This document shows, in pieces, positions 10,612 to 19,855 of a DNA stretch of 64,000 nt. Position 1 is the stretch's first letter. Every line of letters begins with the position of its first letter. Under the pieces are notes generated by a model. That model had not been told where the DNA came from. It ran no database searches and worked only from the letters and a program-made list of their open reading frames with translations. Source of the stretch: Frondihabitans sp. Leaf304 (lineage in GTDB: Bacteria > Actinomycetota > Actinomycetes > Actinomycetales > Microbacteriaceae); NCBI RefSeq assembly GCF_001423105.1, contig NZ_LMNV01000002.1, positions 398,744-462,743 of the forward strand, given 5' to 3'. The position numbers and the translations under genes were made by a program.

Positions 10612-13095
10612 ATGACGACGACCGACAGCACCGGCTCCTCCCCCACGGGCGAGCGCATCGAAGAGATCGATGTCTCGAGTGAGATGCAGGGGTCGTTCCT
10701 CGAGTACGCGTACTCGGTCATCTACTCCCGCGCCCTGCCTGACGCCCGTGACGGGCTCAAGCCGGTGCAGCGCCGCATCCTCTACATGATGAGCGAGATG
10801 GGCCTCCGCCCCGAGCGCGGTCACGTCAAGAGCGCTCGCGTCACCGGCGAGGTCATGGGCAAGCTCCACCCGCACGGCGACTCGGCGATCTACGACGCCC
10901 TCGTGCGACTCGCGCAAGACTTCACGATGCGCCTGCCGACCATCGACGGGCACGGCAACTTCGGTTCGCTCGACGACCCGCCCGCCGCCGCCCGCTACAC
11001 CGAGGTTCGACTCGCCCCCGCTGCGATGGCGATGAACGAGGGGCTCGGCGAAGACGTCGTCGGCTTCGTTCCCAACTACGACAACCAGCTGATGCAGCCC
11101 GAGGTGCTGCCCGCCGCATTCCCGAACCTCCTCGTGAACGGCGGCTCGGGTATCGCGGTGGGCATGGCCACCAACATGGCGCCGCACAACCTTGTCGAAG
11201 TGATCGGAGCCGCCCGGCACCTCATCGAGCACCCGGAGGCGACCCTCGACGACCTGATGGCCTTCGTGCCCGGGCCCGACCTGCCGACCGGAGGCACCAT
11301 CGCCGGGCTGGCCGGAGTCCGCGACGCGTATGCGACCGGGCGCGGCAGCTTCAAGGTCCGCGCCAAGGTCTCGATCGAAAACCTCACGGCCCGCAAGAAG
11401 GGGCTCGTCTTCACCGAGCTGCCCTACATGATCGGGCCCGAGAAGATCATCGAGAAGGTCAAAGACGGCGTCAACGCGAAGAAGCTCACGGGCATCTCCG
11501 ACATCAACGACTTCAGCGACCGCCACCACGGCATGCGCTTGATCATCGACATCAAGACCGGGTTCAGCCCCGAGGCCGTGCTTGAGCAGCTCTACCGGCA
11601 CACGCCCCTCGAAGACGGCTTCAGCATCAACAACGTGGCGCTTGTCGAGGGGCAGCCCCGCACACTAGGTCTGAAAGAGCTCCTCGAGGTCTACGTCGCG
11701 CATCGACTCGAGGTCGTCACCCGACGTAGCCGCTACCGCCTGCAGAAGCGCGAAGACCGCCTCCACCTCGTTGAGGGCCTGCTCATCGCGATCCTCGACA
11801 TCGACGAGGTCATCCAGGTCATCCGCACGAGCGACGATTCCGAGGCCGCGAAGACGCGGCTCCGCGAGGTCTTCGATCTCTCCGACCTGCAGGCCGAGTA
11901 CATCCTCGAGCTCCGGCTGCGTCGCCTCACGAAGTTCAGCCGGATGGAGCTCGAGGCGGAGCGCGACGAGTTGCTGGCCGCGATCGCGTCGCTTCGCGAG
12001 CTGCTGTCCGATCCCGCCAAGCTGCGCGCGCTGGTGTCGAGCGAACTCGCCGACATCGCCGACGAATACGGCACCCCGCGCCGCACACTCCTCACCGAGG
12101 CAGCGCCGTCGGTCGCCTCGACTCGCAAGAACGCCCCCGTCGTCGAGGTCGCCGATGTCCCGACGCGCGTCTATCTCTCGACGACCGGTCGTCTTCTCCG
12201 AGTCGACCTCCAGGATCCCGCGGCCGCCGACACAGAGTCCGGCGCCGGGCCCGTCCCCCCGTCGCGCCGCACCAAGCACGACGCGATCCGGTCCAGCGTC
12301 ACCACGACGACGCGGGCCGAGATCGGCGCGGTCACCTCGACCGGTCGTCTCATTCGCTTCTCGCCCGTCGACCTGCCGGCCGCTCCCCCGACGTCGGTGC
12401 AGCTGGGCGCGGGCGTGCCGGTCAAAGATTATCTGGGCCTCTCATCGGCGAGCTCTCCCTCCTCCGAGAAGGTGCTCGCCCTCGTCTCGCTCGACTCCGC
12501 CGACCCGGTCGCTCTCGGCACGGCTCAGGGCGTCGTGAAGCGAGTCACGCCGGGGGCCTGGCCGTCGAAACCGGAGTTCCCCGTGATAGCGCTCAAGCCC
12601 GGCGACTCCGTGGTCGGCGTGGCACAGGGCCCCGACTCCGACGAGCTCGTGTTCGTCACGACCTCGACGCAGCTGCTCCGCTACCCTGCTGCCCTCGTTC
12701 GCCCCCAGGGCACGGCCGGTGGCGGTGTCGCCGGTATCTCGCTGGCGGCCCGGGCGACCGTGCTGTTCTTCGGCGCCGTCCCTGCCACGGCATCCGCCGT
12801 CGTCGCGACCATCTCGACGTCCGCTGCCACCATCGCCGGGGCCGACCCGGGCCGGGCCAAGATCAGCGACTTCGCCGACTACCCCGCGAAGGGTCGTGCC
12901 ACGGGTGGCGTTCGGGCCCACGCTCTACTCAAGGGCGAAGACGGTCTGTCGGTGGCGTGGGTCGGGGTGGCTCCCGCCATTGCAGTGGCCGCCGACGGCG
13001 GTGTCCGTAAGCTGCCCGAGACGCTCGTGCGGCGCGATGCCTCGGGCACACCGCTCGACACGGTCGTCGGATCGATCGGCGGCGCCGTCTCGTAG
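10612..13095 (+). CDS. parC: DNA topoisomerase IV subunit A
   Basis: An 827-residue type IIA topoisomerase A subunit that cleaves and rejoins DNA to decatenate chromosomes together with ParE. The catalytic Tyr is Tyr129 in [10 protein letters not shown]; the quinolone pocket [13 protein letters not shown] keeps Ser91 and Asp95, the susceptible residues. The C-terminal beta-pinwheel lacks a GyrA box, and the gene sits near sigA rather than at oriC next to dnaA/gyrB, so I call ParC rather than GyrA. It starts at ATG 10612 after a weak TGAGAG. It converges on parE across an unusual repeat array. Confidence 0.88.
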   Translation: MTTTDSTGSSPTGERIEEIDVSSEMQGSFLEYAYSVIYSRALPDARDGLKPVQRRILYMMSEMGLRPERGHVKSARVTGEVMGKLHPHGDSAIYDALVRLAQDFTMRLPTIDGHGNFGSLDDPPAAARYTEVRLAPAAMAMNEGLGEDVVGFVPNYDNQLMQPEVLPAAFPNLLVNGGSGIAVGMATNMAPHNLVEVIGAARHLIEHPEATLDDLMAFVPGPDLPTGGTIAGLAGVRDAYATGRGSFKVRAKVSIENLTARKKGLVFTELPYMIGPEKIIEKVKDGVNAKKLTGISDINDFSDRHHGMRLIIDIKTGFSPEAVLEQLYRHTPLEDGFSINNVALVEGQPRTLGLKELLEVYVAHRLEVVTRRSRYRLQKREDRLHLVEGLLIAILDIDEVIQVIRTSDDSEAAKTRLREVFDLSDLQAEYILELRLRRLTKFSRMELEAERDELLAAIASLRELLSDPAKLRALVSSELADIADEYGTPRRTLLTEAAPSVASTRKNAPVVEVADVPTRVYLSTTGRLLRVDLQDPAAADTESGAGPVPPSRRTKHDAIRSSVTTTTRAEIGAVTSTGRLIRFSPVDLPAAPPTSVQLGAGVPVKDYLGLSSASSPSSEKVLALVSLDSADPVALGTAQGVVKRVTPGAWPSKPEFPVIALKPGDSVVGVAQGPDSDELVFVTTSTQLLRYPAALVRPQGTAGGGVAGISLAARATVLFFGAVPATASAVVATISTSAATIAGADPGRAKISDFADYPAKGRATGGVRAHALLKGEDGLSVAWVGVAPAIAVAADGGVRKLPETLVRRDASGTPLDTVVGSIGGAVS

Positions 13096-13127
13096 CTTCG
13101 GCTTCGCGGCAGTTTGGCGTCTGGCCG

Positions 13128-13585
13128 AGGTTGGTGCCGCGTGAAGTGACGCGGTTCGGCCTTTGCGACGTGGCGCGCCGCGTCAGGTTGGCCGATGCGC
13201 GTCGGGTTGGCGTGTGGCGGGGTTGGCGCCGGGCGAGGTGACGTGAATCGGCCGATGTCACACCGCCGCGGCACGCGAGGTCGGCCGATTCGCGTCGGTT
13301 TAGCGTGCGGCGGAGGTCGGCGCCGGGTGAAGTGACGCGGTTCGGCCTTTGCGACGTGGCGCGCCGCGTCGGGTTGGCCGATGCGCGTCGGTTTGCCGTG
13401 TGGCGGGGTTGGTGCCGGGCGAGGTGACGTGAATCGGCCGGTGTTACACCGCCGCGGCGCGCGAGGTTGGCCGATTCGCGTCACTTAGCCGTGCGGCCGA
13501 GGTTGGTGCGGGTGAAGTGACGCGGTTCGGCCTTTTCGACGTGGCGCGCCGCGTCGGGTTGGCCGATGCGCGTCGCTTAGCCAGC
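13128..13585. repeat. Tandem repeat, ~186-bp unit of two ~93-bp halves
   Basis: Between convergent parC and parE, GTGAAGTGACGCGGTTCGGC starts at 13141, 13327 and 13512, periods of 186 and 185 bp. Halfway through each unit a diverged copy (GAGGTGACGTGAATCGGCCG) shows that the ancestral unit was ~93 bp, so about five half-units are present. Every half ends in a GGCCGAT(G/T)CGCGTC-like core. A related single copy lies at 56217-56275. There is no coding signal and no short-repeat/unique-spacer pattern. Confidence 0.85.
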
Positions 13586-13609
13586 AGCAGCAGCAGCCGC
13601 ACCAACCCC

Positions 13610-15721
13610 CTACGTGTCGATCCGCTCCCGCGCCAGCCCGGCACCCTCGATGATGAACTCCTTGCGGGGCGCGACGTCGTTGCCCATCAGCAGCTCGAAC
13701 ACCCGGCCGGCGTTCTCGGCGTCTTCGACCTTGACGCGGCGGAGCATGCGGCCGGCGCGGTCCATCGTGGTGGTGGCAAGCTGCTCGGCATCCATCTCAC
13801 CGAGGCCCTTGTAGCGCTGGATGGGATCCTGGTATTTCTTGTTCGTTCTCTTCAGGCCGGCGAGAACGCCCTGCAGCTCTTGCTCGGAGTACGTGTAGAT
13901 CGTCTCGTTCGGCTTCGACCCGGGGTTGATGACGACGACGCGGTGCAGCGGGGGCACGGCGGCGAAGACCCGGCCGGCCTCGATCATCGGGCGCATGTAG
14001 CGGAAGAAGAGGGTGAGCAGCAGGGTGCGAATGTGGGCGCCGTCGACGTCGGCATCGCTCATGATGATGACCTTGCCGTAGCGTGCCTGGTCGAGGTCGA
14101 ACGAGAGACCGGAGCCGGCGCCGATCACCTGGATGATCGACGCGCACTCGAGGTTCGACAGCATGTCGCTGACAGAGGCCTTCTGCACGTTGAGGATCTT
14201 GCCTCGGATCGGCAGGAGGGCCTGGTATTCGCTGTTGCGGGCAGCACGGGCCGTTCCGAGCGCCGAGTCGCCCTCGACGATGAAGAGCTCGCTGGTGCCG
14301 ACGTCGTTCGAGCGGCAGTCGACCAGTTTGGCCGGCAGCGACGATGATTCGAGCGCGTTCTTGCGGCGCTGGGTCTCTTTGTGGGCGCGCGCGGCGATGC
14401 GTGACTTCATCTCGACGACGATCTTGTCGAGCACGGCTGCCGTCTGCGTTTTGTCGTCGCGCTTGGTCGAGGCGAACAGGTCGGCCATCGCCTTGGCGAC
14501 GACGTTCGACACGATGGCGCGCACGGCCGGGGTGCCGAGCACCTCTTTCGTCTGGCCCTCGAACTGCGGTTCGGGCAGCCGGACGGTCAGCACGGCGGTG
14601 AGCCCCGCCATGATGTCGTCTTTCTCGAGCTTGTCGGTGCCGACCTTGAGGCGACGGGCGTTGGCGTCGACCTGCTGCTTGAGGAACTTCAGCAACCCCG
14701 CGTCGAACCCGGCCTGGTGCGAGCCGCCCTTGGGCGTCGCGATGATGTTGACGAAGCTGCGGGTGACCGTTTCGTAGCCGTCGCCCCAGCGGAGAGCGAT
14801 GTCGACCTCGCACTCCCGTGCGACCTCGGTCGACACCATGTGGCCTTTGTCATCGAGCACCGGCACCGTCTCGGTGTATTTGCCGGTGCCCTGCAGTCGC
14901 CAGGTGTCGGTGATCGCCTTGTCGGTGGCGAGGAAGTCGGCGAACTCCGAGATGCCGCCCTCGTACGAGAACAGCTGCTCGACGGGCTCGCCGTCTTCGG
15001 TGGTGGCCGTCGTGATCGGGCGTTCGTCGCGAATGCGAATCGCGAGGCCCGGCACGAGGAACGCCGTCTGCTGGGCCCGGCTGACGAGGTCTTCGAGTCG
15101 GAACGCCGCGCCCTTGGTGAAGATCTGACGGTCGGCCCAGTAGCGCACCCGAGTGCCGGTCGCCCCCTTGGCGGCCTTACCGGCCACCCGGAGCACACTC
15201 CCCTTCTCGAATGGCGCGAAGGGGGCGTCGGGCGCGGGGGCGTTCGTACCGTCGTCGAAGGTGCCGGGCTCGCCCCGATGGAACGACATCGCGTGCGTCT
15301 TGCCGCCACGGTCGACCTCGACGTCAAGCCGCTCCGAGAGCGCGTTGACGACGGACGCGCCGACCCCGTGCAGACCACCGGACGCTGCGTAGGATCCGCC
15401 TCCGAACTTACCGCCGGCATGAAGCTTCGTGAAGACGACCTCGACGCCCGTCAACCCGGTCTTCGGCTCGATGTCGACGGGGATGCCTCGCGCCGTGTCG
15501 CGGACTTCGACGCTGTCGTCGGCATGGAGGATCACGTCGATCGACGAGCCGTGCCCACCGAGCGCTTCGTCGACGGCGTTGTCAATGATTTCCCAAAGGC
15601 AGTGCATGAGGCCGCGCGAGTCGGTGGAGCCGATGTACATGCCCGGCCGCTTGCGAACGGCGTCGAGGCCCTCGAGCACTGAGAGGTGACGGGCGGAATA
15701 ATCGGATGCAGCGGCGGCCAC
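13610..15721 (-). CDS. parE: DNA topoisomerase IV subunit B
   Basis: A 703-residue ATPase subunit. The GHKL ATP site shows EIIDNAVDEAL, DTARGIPVD and GLHGVGASVVNALSE; the TOPRIM metal site shows IVEGDSALG and MSDADVDGAHIRTL. I start at the GTG at 15721 because AGAAGGAG sits 5 nt upstream and the product begins MAAAASDYSARHLSVLEGLDAV, as in homologues; the frame is open further upstream but unrelated. It pairs with ParC, whose gene converges on it, and the location near sigA matches parE of Streptomyces. ATP hydrolysis drives strand passage during chromosome decatenation. Confidence 0.9.
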   Translation of the reverse strand: MAAAASDYSARHLSVLEGLDAVRKRPGMYIGSTDSRGLMHCLWEIIDNAVDEALGGHGSSIDVILHADDSVEVRDTARGIPVDIEPKTGLTGVEVVFTKLHAGGKFGGGSYAASGGLHGVGASVVNALSERLDVEVDRGGKTHAMSFHRGEPGTFDDGTNAPAPDAPFAPFEKGSVLRVAGKAAKGATGTRVRYWADRQIFTKGAAFRLEDLVSRAQQTAFLVPGLAIRIRDERPITTATTEDGEPVEQLFSYEGGISEFADFLATDKAITDTWRLQGTGKYTETVPVLDDKGHMVSTEVARECEVDIALRWGDGYETVTRSFVNIIATPKGGSHQAGFDAGLLKFLKQQVDANARRLKVGTDKLEKDDIMAGLTAVLTVRLPEPQFEGQTKEVLGTPAVRAIVSNVVAKAMADLFASTKRDDKTQTAAVLDKIVVEMKSRIAARAHKETQRRKNALESSSLPAKLVDCRSNDVGTSELFIVEGDSALGTARAARNSEYQALLPIRGKILNVQKASVSDMLSNLECASIIQVIGAGSGLSFDLDQARYGKVIIMSDADVDGAHIRTLLLTLFFRYMRPMIEAGRVFAAVPPLHRVVVINPGSKPNETIYTYSEQELQGVLAGLKRTNKKYQDPIQRYKGLGEMDAEQLATTTMDRAGRMLRRVKVEDAENAGRVFELLMGNDVAPRKEFIIEGAGLARERIDT

Positions 15722-15977
15722 GGGACTCCTTCTGGCGACAACGGCACGCGGCCCGAAAAGAAAAGACCCGGACACGCACCGATTCAAGAATACGGGGCTC
15801 AGTGTTCTCTCACCCTCCGACACCCCCTCCGACGCGGTCTGGGAGCCGCCCCCGGATTGGGGAGACGAGATTCGCTTCGCGGCGAGCGAAATCGGCCCAA
15901 ATGTCGCACAAACGAAACGTTCGCGTGTTTTGATGGCATCTACTTACCCACGCACCACCGTTCTGGAGGAGCATCAC

Positions 15978-16205
15978 ATGTCTCAGATGGCCACCGACCA
16001 CAACGCCGTCGATGAGCTCGGCCCCCAGTACCAGCTGTCCGGCGCCGACCGTTGCGACAGCTGCGGAGCCCAGGCGTACATTCGCGCGACGATGGCGACG
16101 GGTGAGCTTCTGTTCTGCGCTCACCATGGCGCCAAGTTCAAAGAGAAGCTGCAGCCGAACGCGCTGGAGTGGCTCGACGAAACCGCCAAGCTCACCGCCC
16201 ACTAG
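15978..16205 (+). CDS. DUF7455 small zinc-ribbon protein
   Basis: A 75-residue protein with a single zinc-binding motif, CDSCGAQAYIRA...LLFCAHH, so two Cys plus Cys/His ligands. It is typical of the DUF7455 family found next to sigA and parE in actinobacteria. The ATG at 15978 follows GGAGGAG with 7-nt spacing; an ATG further upstream at 15930 lacks such a site. It is divergent from parE across about 256 bp that contain a GATTCGCT/AGCGAAATC inverted repeat (about 15867-15891). Its role is unknown; a DNA- or protein-binding function is likely but unproven. Confidence 0.85.
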   Translation: MSQMATDHNAVDELGPQYQLSGADRCDSCGAQAYIRATMATGELLFCAHHGAKFKEKLQPNALEWLDETAKLTAH

Positions 16206-16218
16206 TCTTCGTTTCACC

Positions 16219-16257
16219 AAGAAGGCCCGCTCTCCTCCTCGGAGTGCGGGCCTTCTG
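16219..16257 (+). terminator. Bidirectional intrinsic terminator
   Basis: GAAGGCCCGC (16221-16230) pairs perfectly with GCGGGCCTTC (16246-16255). An inner CTCC/GGAG extends the stem, and the hairpin ends in a short T-rich tail. It separates the DUF7455 gene from the convergent gatD-like gene. Confidence 0.85.
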
Positions 16258-16290
16258 CCGTGATCGACTCGACGCGAGCTTGCCGTTCGG

Positions 16291-17034
16291 CTACATCGCC
16301 TTGAAGGCGCGCTCCAAGTTCTTCTCGATCACGAGACGTGATTGACGGGCGTACTCGTCGAGGGTCGCGTGCGCGGGCCCTGCGTCATAGACACCGCCGA
16401 TCCGCGAGACGGCCGAGGCGAGAACGCGATCCGTCAACTGCGGGTTGAGCGGGAGGACCGGGCCCTTGAGCTGGGTTCCGAACGAGGATCCGCGCGACAC
16501 CCCCTCCGCACCGTCGCCGTTGCCGCCTCCGGTGATGACCGTGCCGAACGCTGAGGCGCCGGCCGCGAGCTCGAACCGGGTCGCGTGGTCTTCGAACCCG
16601 AAGAGCGTGAGCGAGGGCCCCGAGTACGCCGTCTCGACTCGGAAGTAGTTGGCTCGACGCTTTGCTCCGCGGTGGGCCGAGGCATCGAAGAACCCGAGGC
16701 CTTCGAGGTCGGCACCTTCGCCGGAGATCCCCTGCGAGAGGAGTTCCATGCCGCCTCCGATGGCGACGACCGGCACACCGGAGTCCGCCCAATCGCTCAG
16801 CGCCTCACGGAACCGGAGGGCATCCGAGTGGATCGAACGCAGCGTCGATAGCGGCCCGGAACCGATCACGACGAGGTCGGCCCCCACGGGGAGGGAATCG
16901 CCCGGCCGGTGCTCGACGAGCTCGACGTCGAGGCCCGCCCGACGCGCGCGCTCGGCCAGAGCCACGACGTTGCCGCCGTCACCCGAGACGCCGAGCTGTT
17001 CCGGGTAGAGCTGCAGAAGGGAGAGGGTGGTCAT
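16291..17034 (-). CDS. gatD: GatD-like amidotransferase without catalytic residues
   Basis: A 247-residue class I glutamine amidotransferase-like protein, the partner of MurT in the lipid II isoglutaminyl synthase complex. Family features are clear: GADLVVIGSGPLSTL, a nucleophile-elbow region, FGFEDHATRFELAAG, ITGGGNGDGAEG and GPVLPLNP. The catalytic residues are missing. The elbow that normally reads C-G-G reads A-I-G-G-G-M-E-L, so the nucleophile Cys (Cys94 in S. aureus) is Gly93. The usual L-H-G-P reads L-K-G-P, so the His (His189) is Lys190. The flanking sequence is intact and in frame. The start ATG overlaps the murT stop by 4 nt. Glutaminase activity is therefore not expected; a structural or altered role is inferred. 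Confidence 0.88.
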   Translation of the reverse strand: MTTLSLLQLYPEQLGVSGDGGNVVALAERARRAGLDVELVEHRPGDSLPVGADLVVIGSGPLSTLRSIHSDALRFREALSDWADSGVPVVAIGGGMELLSQGISGEGADLEGLGFFDASAHRGAKRRANYFRVETAYSGPSLTLFGFEDHATRFELAAGASAFGTVITGGGNGDGAEGVSRGSSFGTQLKGPVLPLNPQLTDRVLASAVSRIGGVYDAGPAHATLDEYARQSRLVIEKNLERAFKAM

Positions 17035-18311
17035 GCGCGCTTCTCCAGATCGGGGTAGCCGAGCATCTTGCGGGCGATCATCATCTGCTCGTAGTTGACG
17101 ATGAAGTTCTTGGTTTTGCTGGCGGGGGCCGGGAGCGCCTTCATCAGCTCGATGGCCTTCTCGATGCGAGGCTCGACGGTGCCGATCGGAATGCCGGCGT
17201 GCTCGAGGCGGAGCGCGATCTGCCAGGCCTTCTCCCCCGACACCACGTCGACGTGGTCGAGAGACGAGAAGTCGACGTCGTAGATCCACGAGATGTCGGG
17301 CGTGCCCTCGTCGATCGCGAGCAGCACCTGCTCGGGGGCGTCCGTGAGGGCATCGAGGTTGAGCTGTAGGCTCGCCGCGTTCTTGAACATGACGAACTCG
17401 GCTTCGTCGGTGCCGATCTTGAGTCGCTCGCCACGCCCATAGGCAGGCTTCATCGCGGCGAATGCCGCCACGGCTTTCGACTCGTCGAACTCGGAGCCGA
17501 GCGCGACACGCGCCGTCTGGATGGCCGCGGCCGCGTCGACCGCGTAGTGCAGGCCCTTGGCGGGGAGGCGGATTTCGAGGGACGAGGATCCGCCACCCGT
17601 CGCTCGGCTCAGCGCGATGGTGGCACCCTGCGCCGACAGCGCCCTGACCTCGGCTTCGGCGTGGAGTGGCGCGGATCCTTCGGTCTTGCCGCCGAAGGCG
17701 GAGGCGTTCTGCAGGCCGTGCGGCGCCCCGGCCACGAGCTCGGTGGACGCGCCGAAGCGGGTGACGTCGAGGGTGCTGCTCGTGAACGGGCCGAGGTACT
17801 CGTCATCGCGGTTGGTGACGACGTGGGTGCCCGCTGTGGCGGCCGTGTCGGTCATCATGTCGGCGACGCGAGAGGTCTCGTAGAAGCGGTAGAGCTGGTC
17901 GACCTGCACGTTGAGCATGAGCACTGTCGACGGGTGGAGGTGCCCGGAGAGCTCGACGGCGAACGCCTCGTCGACCTCGAGCACGCCGACGTCGGCCTGC
18001 AGCTTGCCGAAGATGCTTACCTCGGAGAGCAGCGCCGACGCGATGCCCTGGGGCAGGTTGGCACCGGTCGGGTTGGTGAAGACCCGGAGCCCGTGCGCCC
18101 GCAAGACGTCGGAGAGCATGTGCGTGGTCGTCGACTTGCCGTTCGAGCCCAGCACGAAGAGCACGCCGCGGTCGAACTGCTTCGTCACGTCGGTGAGGAA
18201 CGAGGGAAGCAGTTTGAGCACCAGGTAGCCTGGATACGCCGACCCGCCCCCTCGGGCTCTCGCGATGATGCGGACGAGACGCCCGAGGAGGATGGGGAGA
18301 ACGTACTTCAT
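17031..18311 (-). CDS. murT: MurT-like Mur ligase
   Basis: A 426-residue ATP-dependent Mur ligase-family protein with a C-terminal DUF1727 domain. The P-loop is LGSNGKSTTT (residues 54-63); GVLEVDEA, YGRGERL and DISWIYDVDF are also present, and the length and order fit MurT. In S. aureus and S. pneumoniae MurT activates the alpha-carboxyl of D-Glu in lipid II and GatD supplies ammonia. Two things are odd. The four-cysteine zinc ribbon of characterised MurT is absent (the protein contains no cysteine), and the usual KNP-G-N motif reads FKNAASLQLN. It is translationally coupled to the GatD-like gene and divergent in function from standard MurT, as argued in the findings. Confidence 0.88.
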   Translation of the reverse strand: MKYVLPILLGRLVRIIARARGGGSAYPGYLVLKLLPSFLTDVTKQFDRGVLFVLGSNGKSTTTHMLSDVLRAHGLRVFTNPTGANLPQGIASALLSEVSIFGKLQADVGVLEVDEAFAVELSGHLHPSTVLMLNVQVDQLYRFYETSRVADMMTDTAATAGTHVVTNRDDEYLGPFTSSTLDVTRFGASTELVAGAPHGLQNASAFGGKTEGSAPLHAEAEVRALSAQGATIALSRATGGGSSSLEIRLPAKGLHYAVDAAAAIQTARVALGSEFDESKAVAAFAAMKPAYGRGERLKIGTDEAEFVMFKNAASLQLNLDALTDAPEQVLLAIDEGTPDISWIYDVDFSSLDHVDVVSGEKAWQIALRLEHAGIPIGTVEPRIEKAIELMKALPAPASKTKNFIVNYEQMMIARKMLGYPDLEKRA

Positions 18312-18352
18312 CGGATTCCTAGGGTCGTCGGCTTCGGTGAACGCGATGCCGG

Positions 18353-18396
18353 TTTACTCGAGGCGGTCGAACGCTTTCGATTTACTCGAGGCGGTC
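18353..18396. repeat. Direct repeat between murT and sigA
   Basis: The 16-mer TTTACTCGAGGCGGTC occurs at 18353-18368 and 18381-18396 (period 28) in the gap before murT and behind sigA. On the minus strand each copy reads like a short D-R-L-E-stop, resembling the sigA end D-Y-L-E-stop, so it may be duplicated gene-end debris. Confidence 0.55.
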
Positions 18397-18461
18397 CAAA
18401 GCGGGAGCAGCGCCGGACGGCCGGAGCTTGTCGGAGGTCCGGTGCCGCGGACGCTTTCGGC

Positions 18462-19751
18462 CTATTCCAAATAGTCGCGGAGAGACTGCGAGCGCGACGG
18501 GTGACGAAGCTTCGCCATCGTCTTCGACTCGATCTGACGGATGCGCTCGCGCGTCACGCCGAAGGTGTCGCCGATCTGGTCGAGAGTCTTCGGCATGCCG
18601 TCGCCGAGGCCGAAGCGCATGCGAATCACGCCGGCTTCGCGCTCGGAGAGGCTGTCGAGGAGCGACTCGAGCTGCTTCTGCAGCATCGTGAAGCCCACGG
18701 CGTCGGCCGGAACGACCGCTTCGGTGTCTTCGATGAGGTCACCGAACTCGCTGTCGCCGTCTTCACCGAGCGGGGTGTGCAGAGAGATCGGCTCGCGGCC
18801 GTACTTCTGCACCTCGACGACCTTCTCGGGCGTCATGTCGAGTTCGCGCGAGAGCTCTTCGGGAGTGGGCTCGCGGCCGAGATCTTGAAGCATCTGACGC
18901 TGAACGCGGGCCAGCTTGTTGATGACCTCGACCATGTGTACGGGGATGCGGATGGTGCGCGCCTGATCGGCCATGGCGCGCGTGATCGCCTGACGGATCC
19001 ACCAGGTGGCGTAGGTCGAGAACTTGAAGCCCTTGGTGTAGTCGAACTTCTCGACCGCACGGATGAGACCGAGGTTGCCCTCCTGGATCAGGTCGAGGAA
19101 CTGCATTCCACGACCGGTGTAGCGCTTGGCGAGGCTGACGACGAGGCGGAGGTTGGCGCCGAGCAGGTGGCTCTTGGCACGCTGGCCGTCTCGCGACACC
19201 CAGCGCAGCTCGCGCTCGAGCTCTTTCGAGAGCCCGGTCGAGTTGGCCAGCTTGTCGTCGGCGAACAGACCCGCCTCGATGCGCATGGCGAGCTCGACCT
19301 CTTCGGCCGCGTTCAGCAGCGCGACTTTACCGATCTGCTTCAAATAGTCTTTGACCGGGTCGGCGGTGGCGCCGGTGATGGTCGACGAGTAGACGGGGAT
19401 CTCGTCGTCGTCGTCTTGCGAGATGACGAGCGCCCCGGTCGGCAGAACCTCTTCGGCGGCCTTGACCGCGGTGTCGGCGCTGTCGTCGGTCGACTCGGTG
19501 TCGTCGCCGTCGACCGCCTCGACGGCTTCGGCGGCAGGTTCGACGTCGGACTCGTCGTCGTCGCTCTTGGCCGTCTTCTTGGTCGCCTTGGCGGGGGCCG
19601 CCTTCGCGGTCGCCGCCTTGGCCGGTGCCTTCTTGGCGGGCGCCCGCTTGGCGGGTGCCTTCTTGACCGGGGCCGTAGCGGCGTCGGTCTCGGTAGTAGT
19701 GGAGGTCTCGACGGTTTCGTCGGCGACGGTGGCCTTGGTGCGAGTAGCCAT
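18462..19751 (-). CDS. sigA: RNA polymerase principal sigma factor
   Basis: A 429-residue sigma-70 group 1 factor (RpoD/HrdB type). Residues 30-60 are a Lys/Ala/Pro-rich basic stretch ([16 protein letters not shown]), followed by an acidic region, as in other actinobacterial SigA. Region 1.2/2 shows [13 protein letters not shown], region 2.3-2.4 [20 protein letters not shown], region 3 contains [11 protein letters not shown], and region 4.2 has [20 protein letters not shown]. The ATG at 19751 has AAAGGTG upstream; a GTG five codons earlier is in frame but lies inside that site. It directs housekeeping transcription. A four-copy 18-bp repeat lies about 105-170 bp upstream. Confidence 0.95.
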   Translation of the reverse strand: MATRTKATVADETVETSTTTETDAATAPVKKAPAKRAPAKKAPAKAATAKAAPAKATKKTAKSDDDESDVEPAAEAVEAVDGDDTESTDDSADTAVKAAEEVLPTGALVISQDDDDEIPVYSSTITGATADPVKDYLKQIGKVALLNAAEEVELAMRIEAGLFADDKLANSTGLSKELERELRWVSRDGQRAKSHLLGANLRLVVSLAKRYTGRGMQFLDLIQEGNLGLIRAVEKFDYTKGFKFSTYATWWIRQAITRAMADQARTIRIPVHMVEVINKLARVQRQMLQDLGREPTPEELSRELDMTPEKVVEVQKYGREPISLHTPLGEDGDSEFGDLIEDTEAVVPADAVGFTMLQKQLESLLDSLSEREAGVIRMRFGLGDGMPKTLDQIGDTFGVTRERIRQIESKTMAKLRHPSRSQSLRDYLE

Positions 19752-19855
19752 TGGTGCACCTTTCACTCGGGCTTCGTAAAGCTGGGGAGGTGCCCAATGT
19801 CACTGATCCGGGTCGAAGACGCCCCCTGGCGCCATCAATTGGGCACTGTCTGTCT

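Noticed and set aside
13128-13585. CRISPR array
   Set aside because: The units are ~93/186 bp and similar throughout; there are no short identical repeats with unique spacers and no cas genes.
10612-15721. gyrA/gyrB rather than parC/parE
   Set aside because: The A subunit lacks the GyrA box, and the pair sits near sigA in convergent orientation rather than beside dnaA/recF. The call still rests on context and one motif.
16291-17034. Sequencing error as the cause of the missing GatD Cys and His
   Set aside because: The two changes are about 97 residues apart, in frame, each in an otherwise intact context, and the partner MurT shows matching changes. Two independent base-level errors at exactly the catalytic codons are unlikely, although raw reads are not available.
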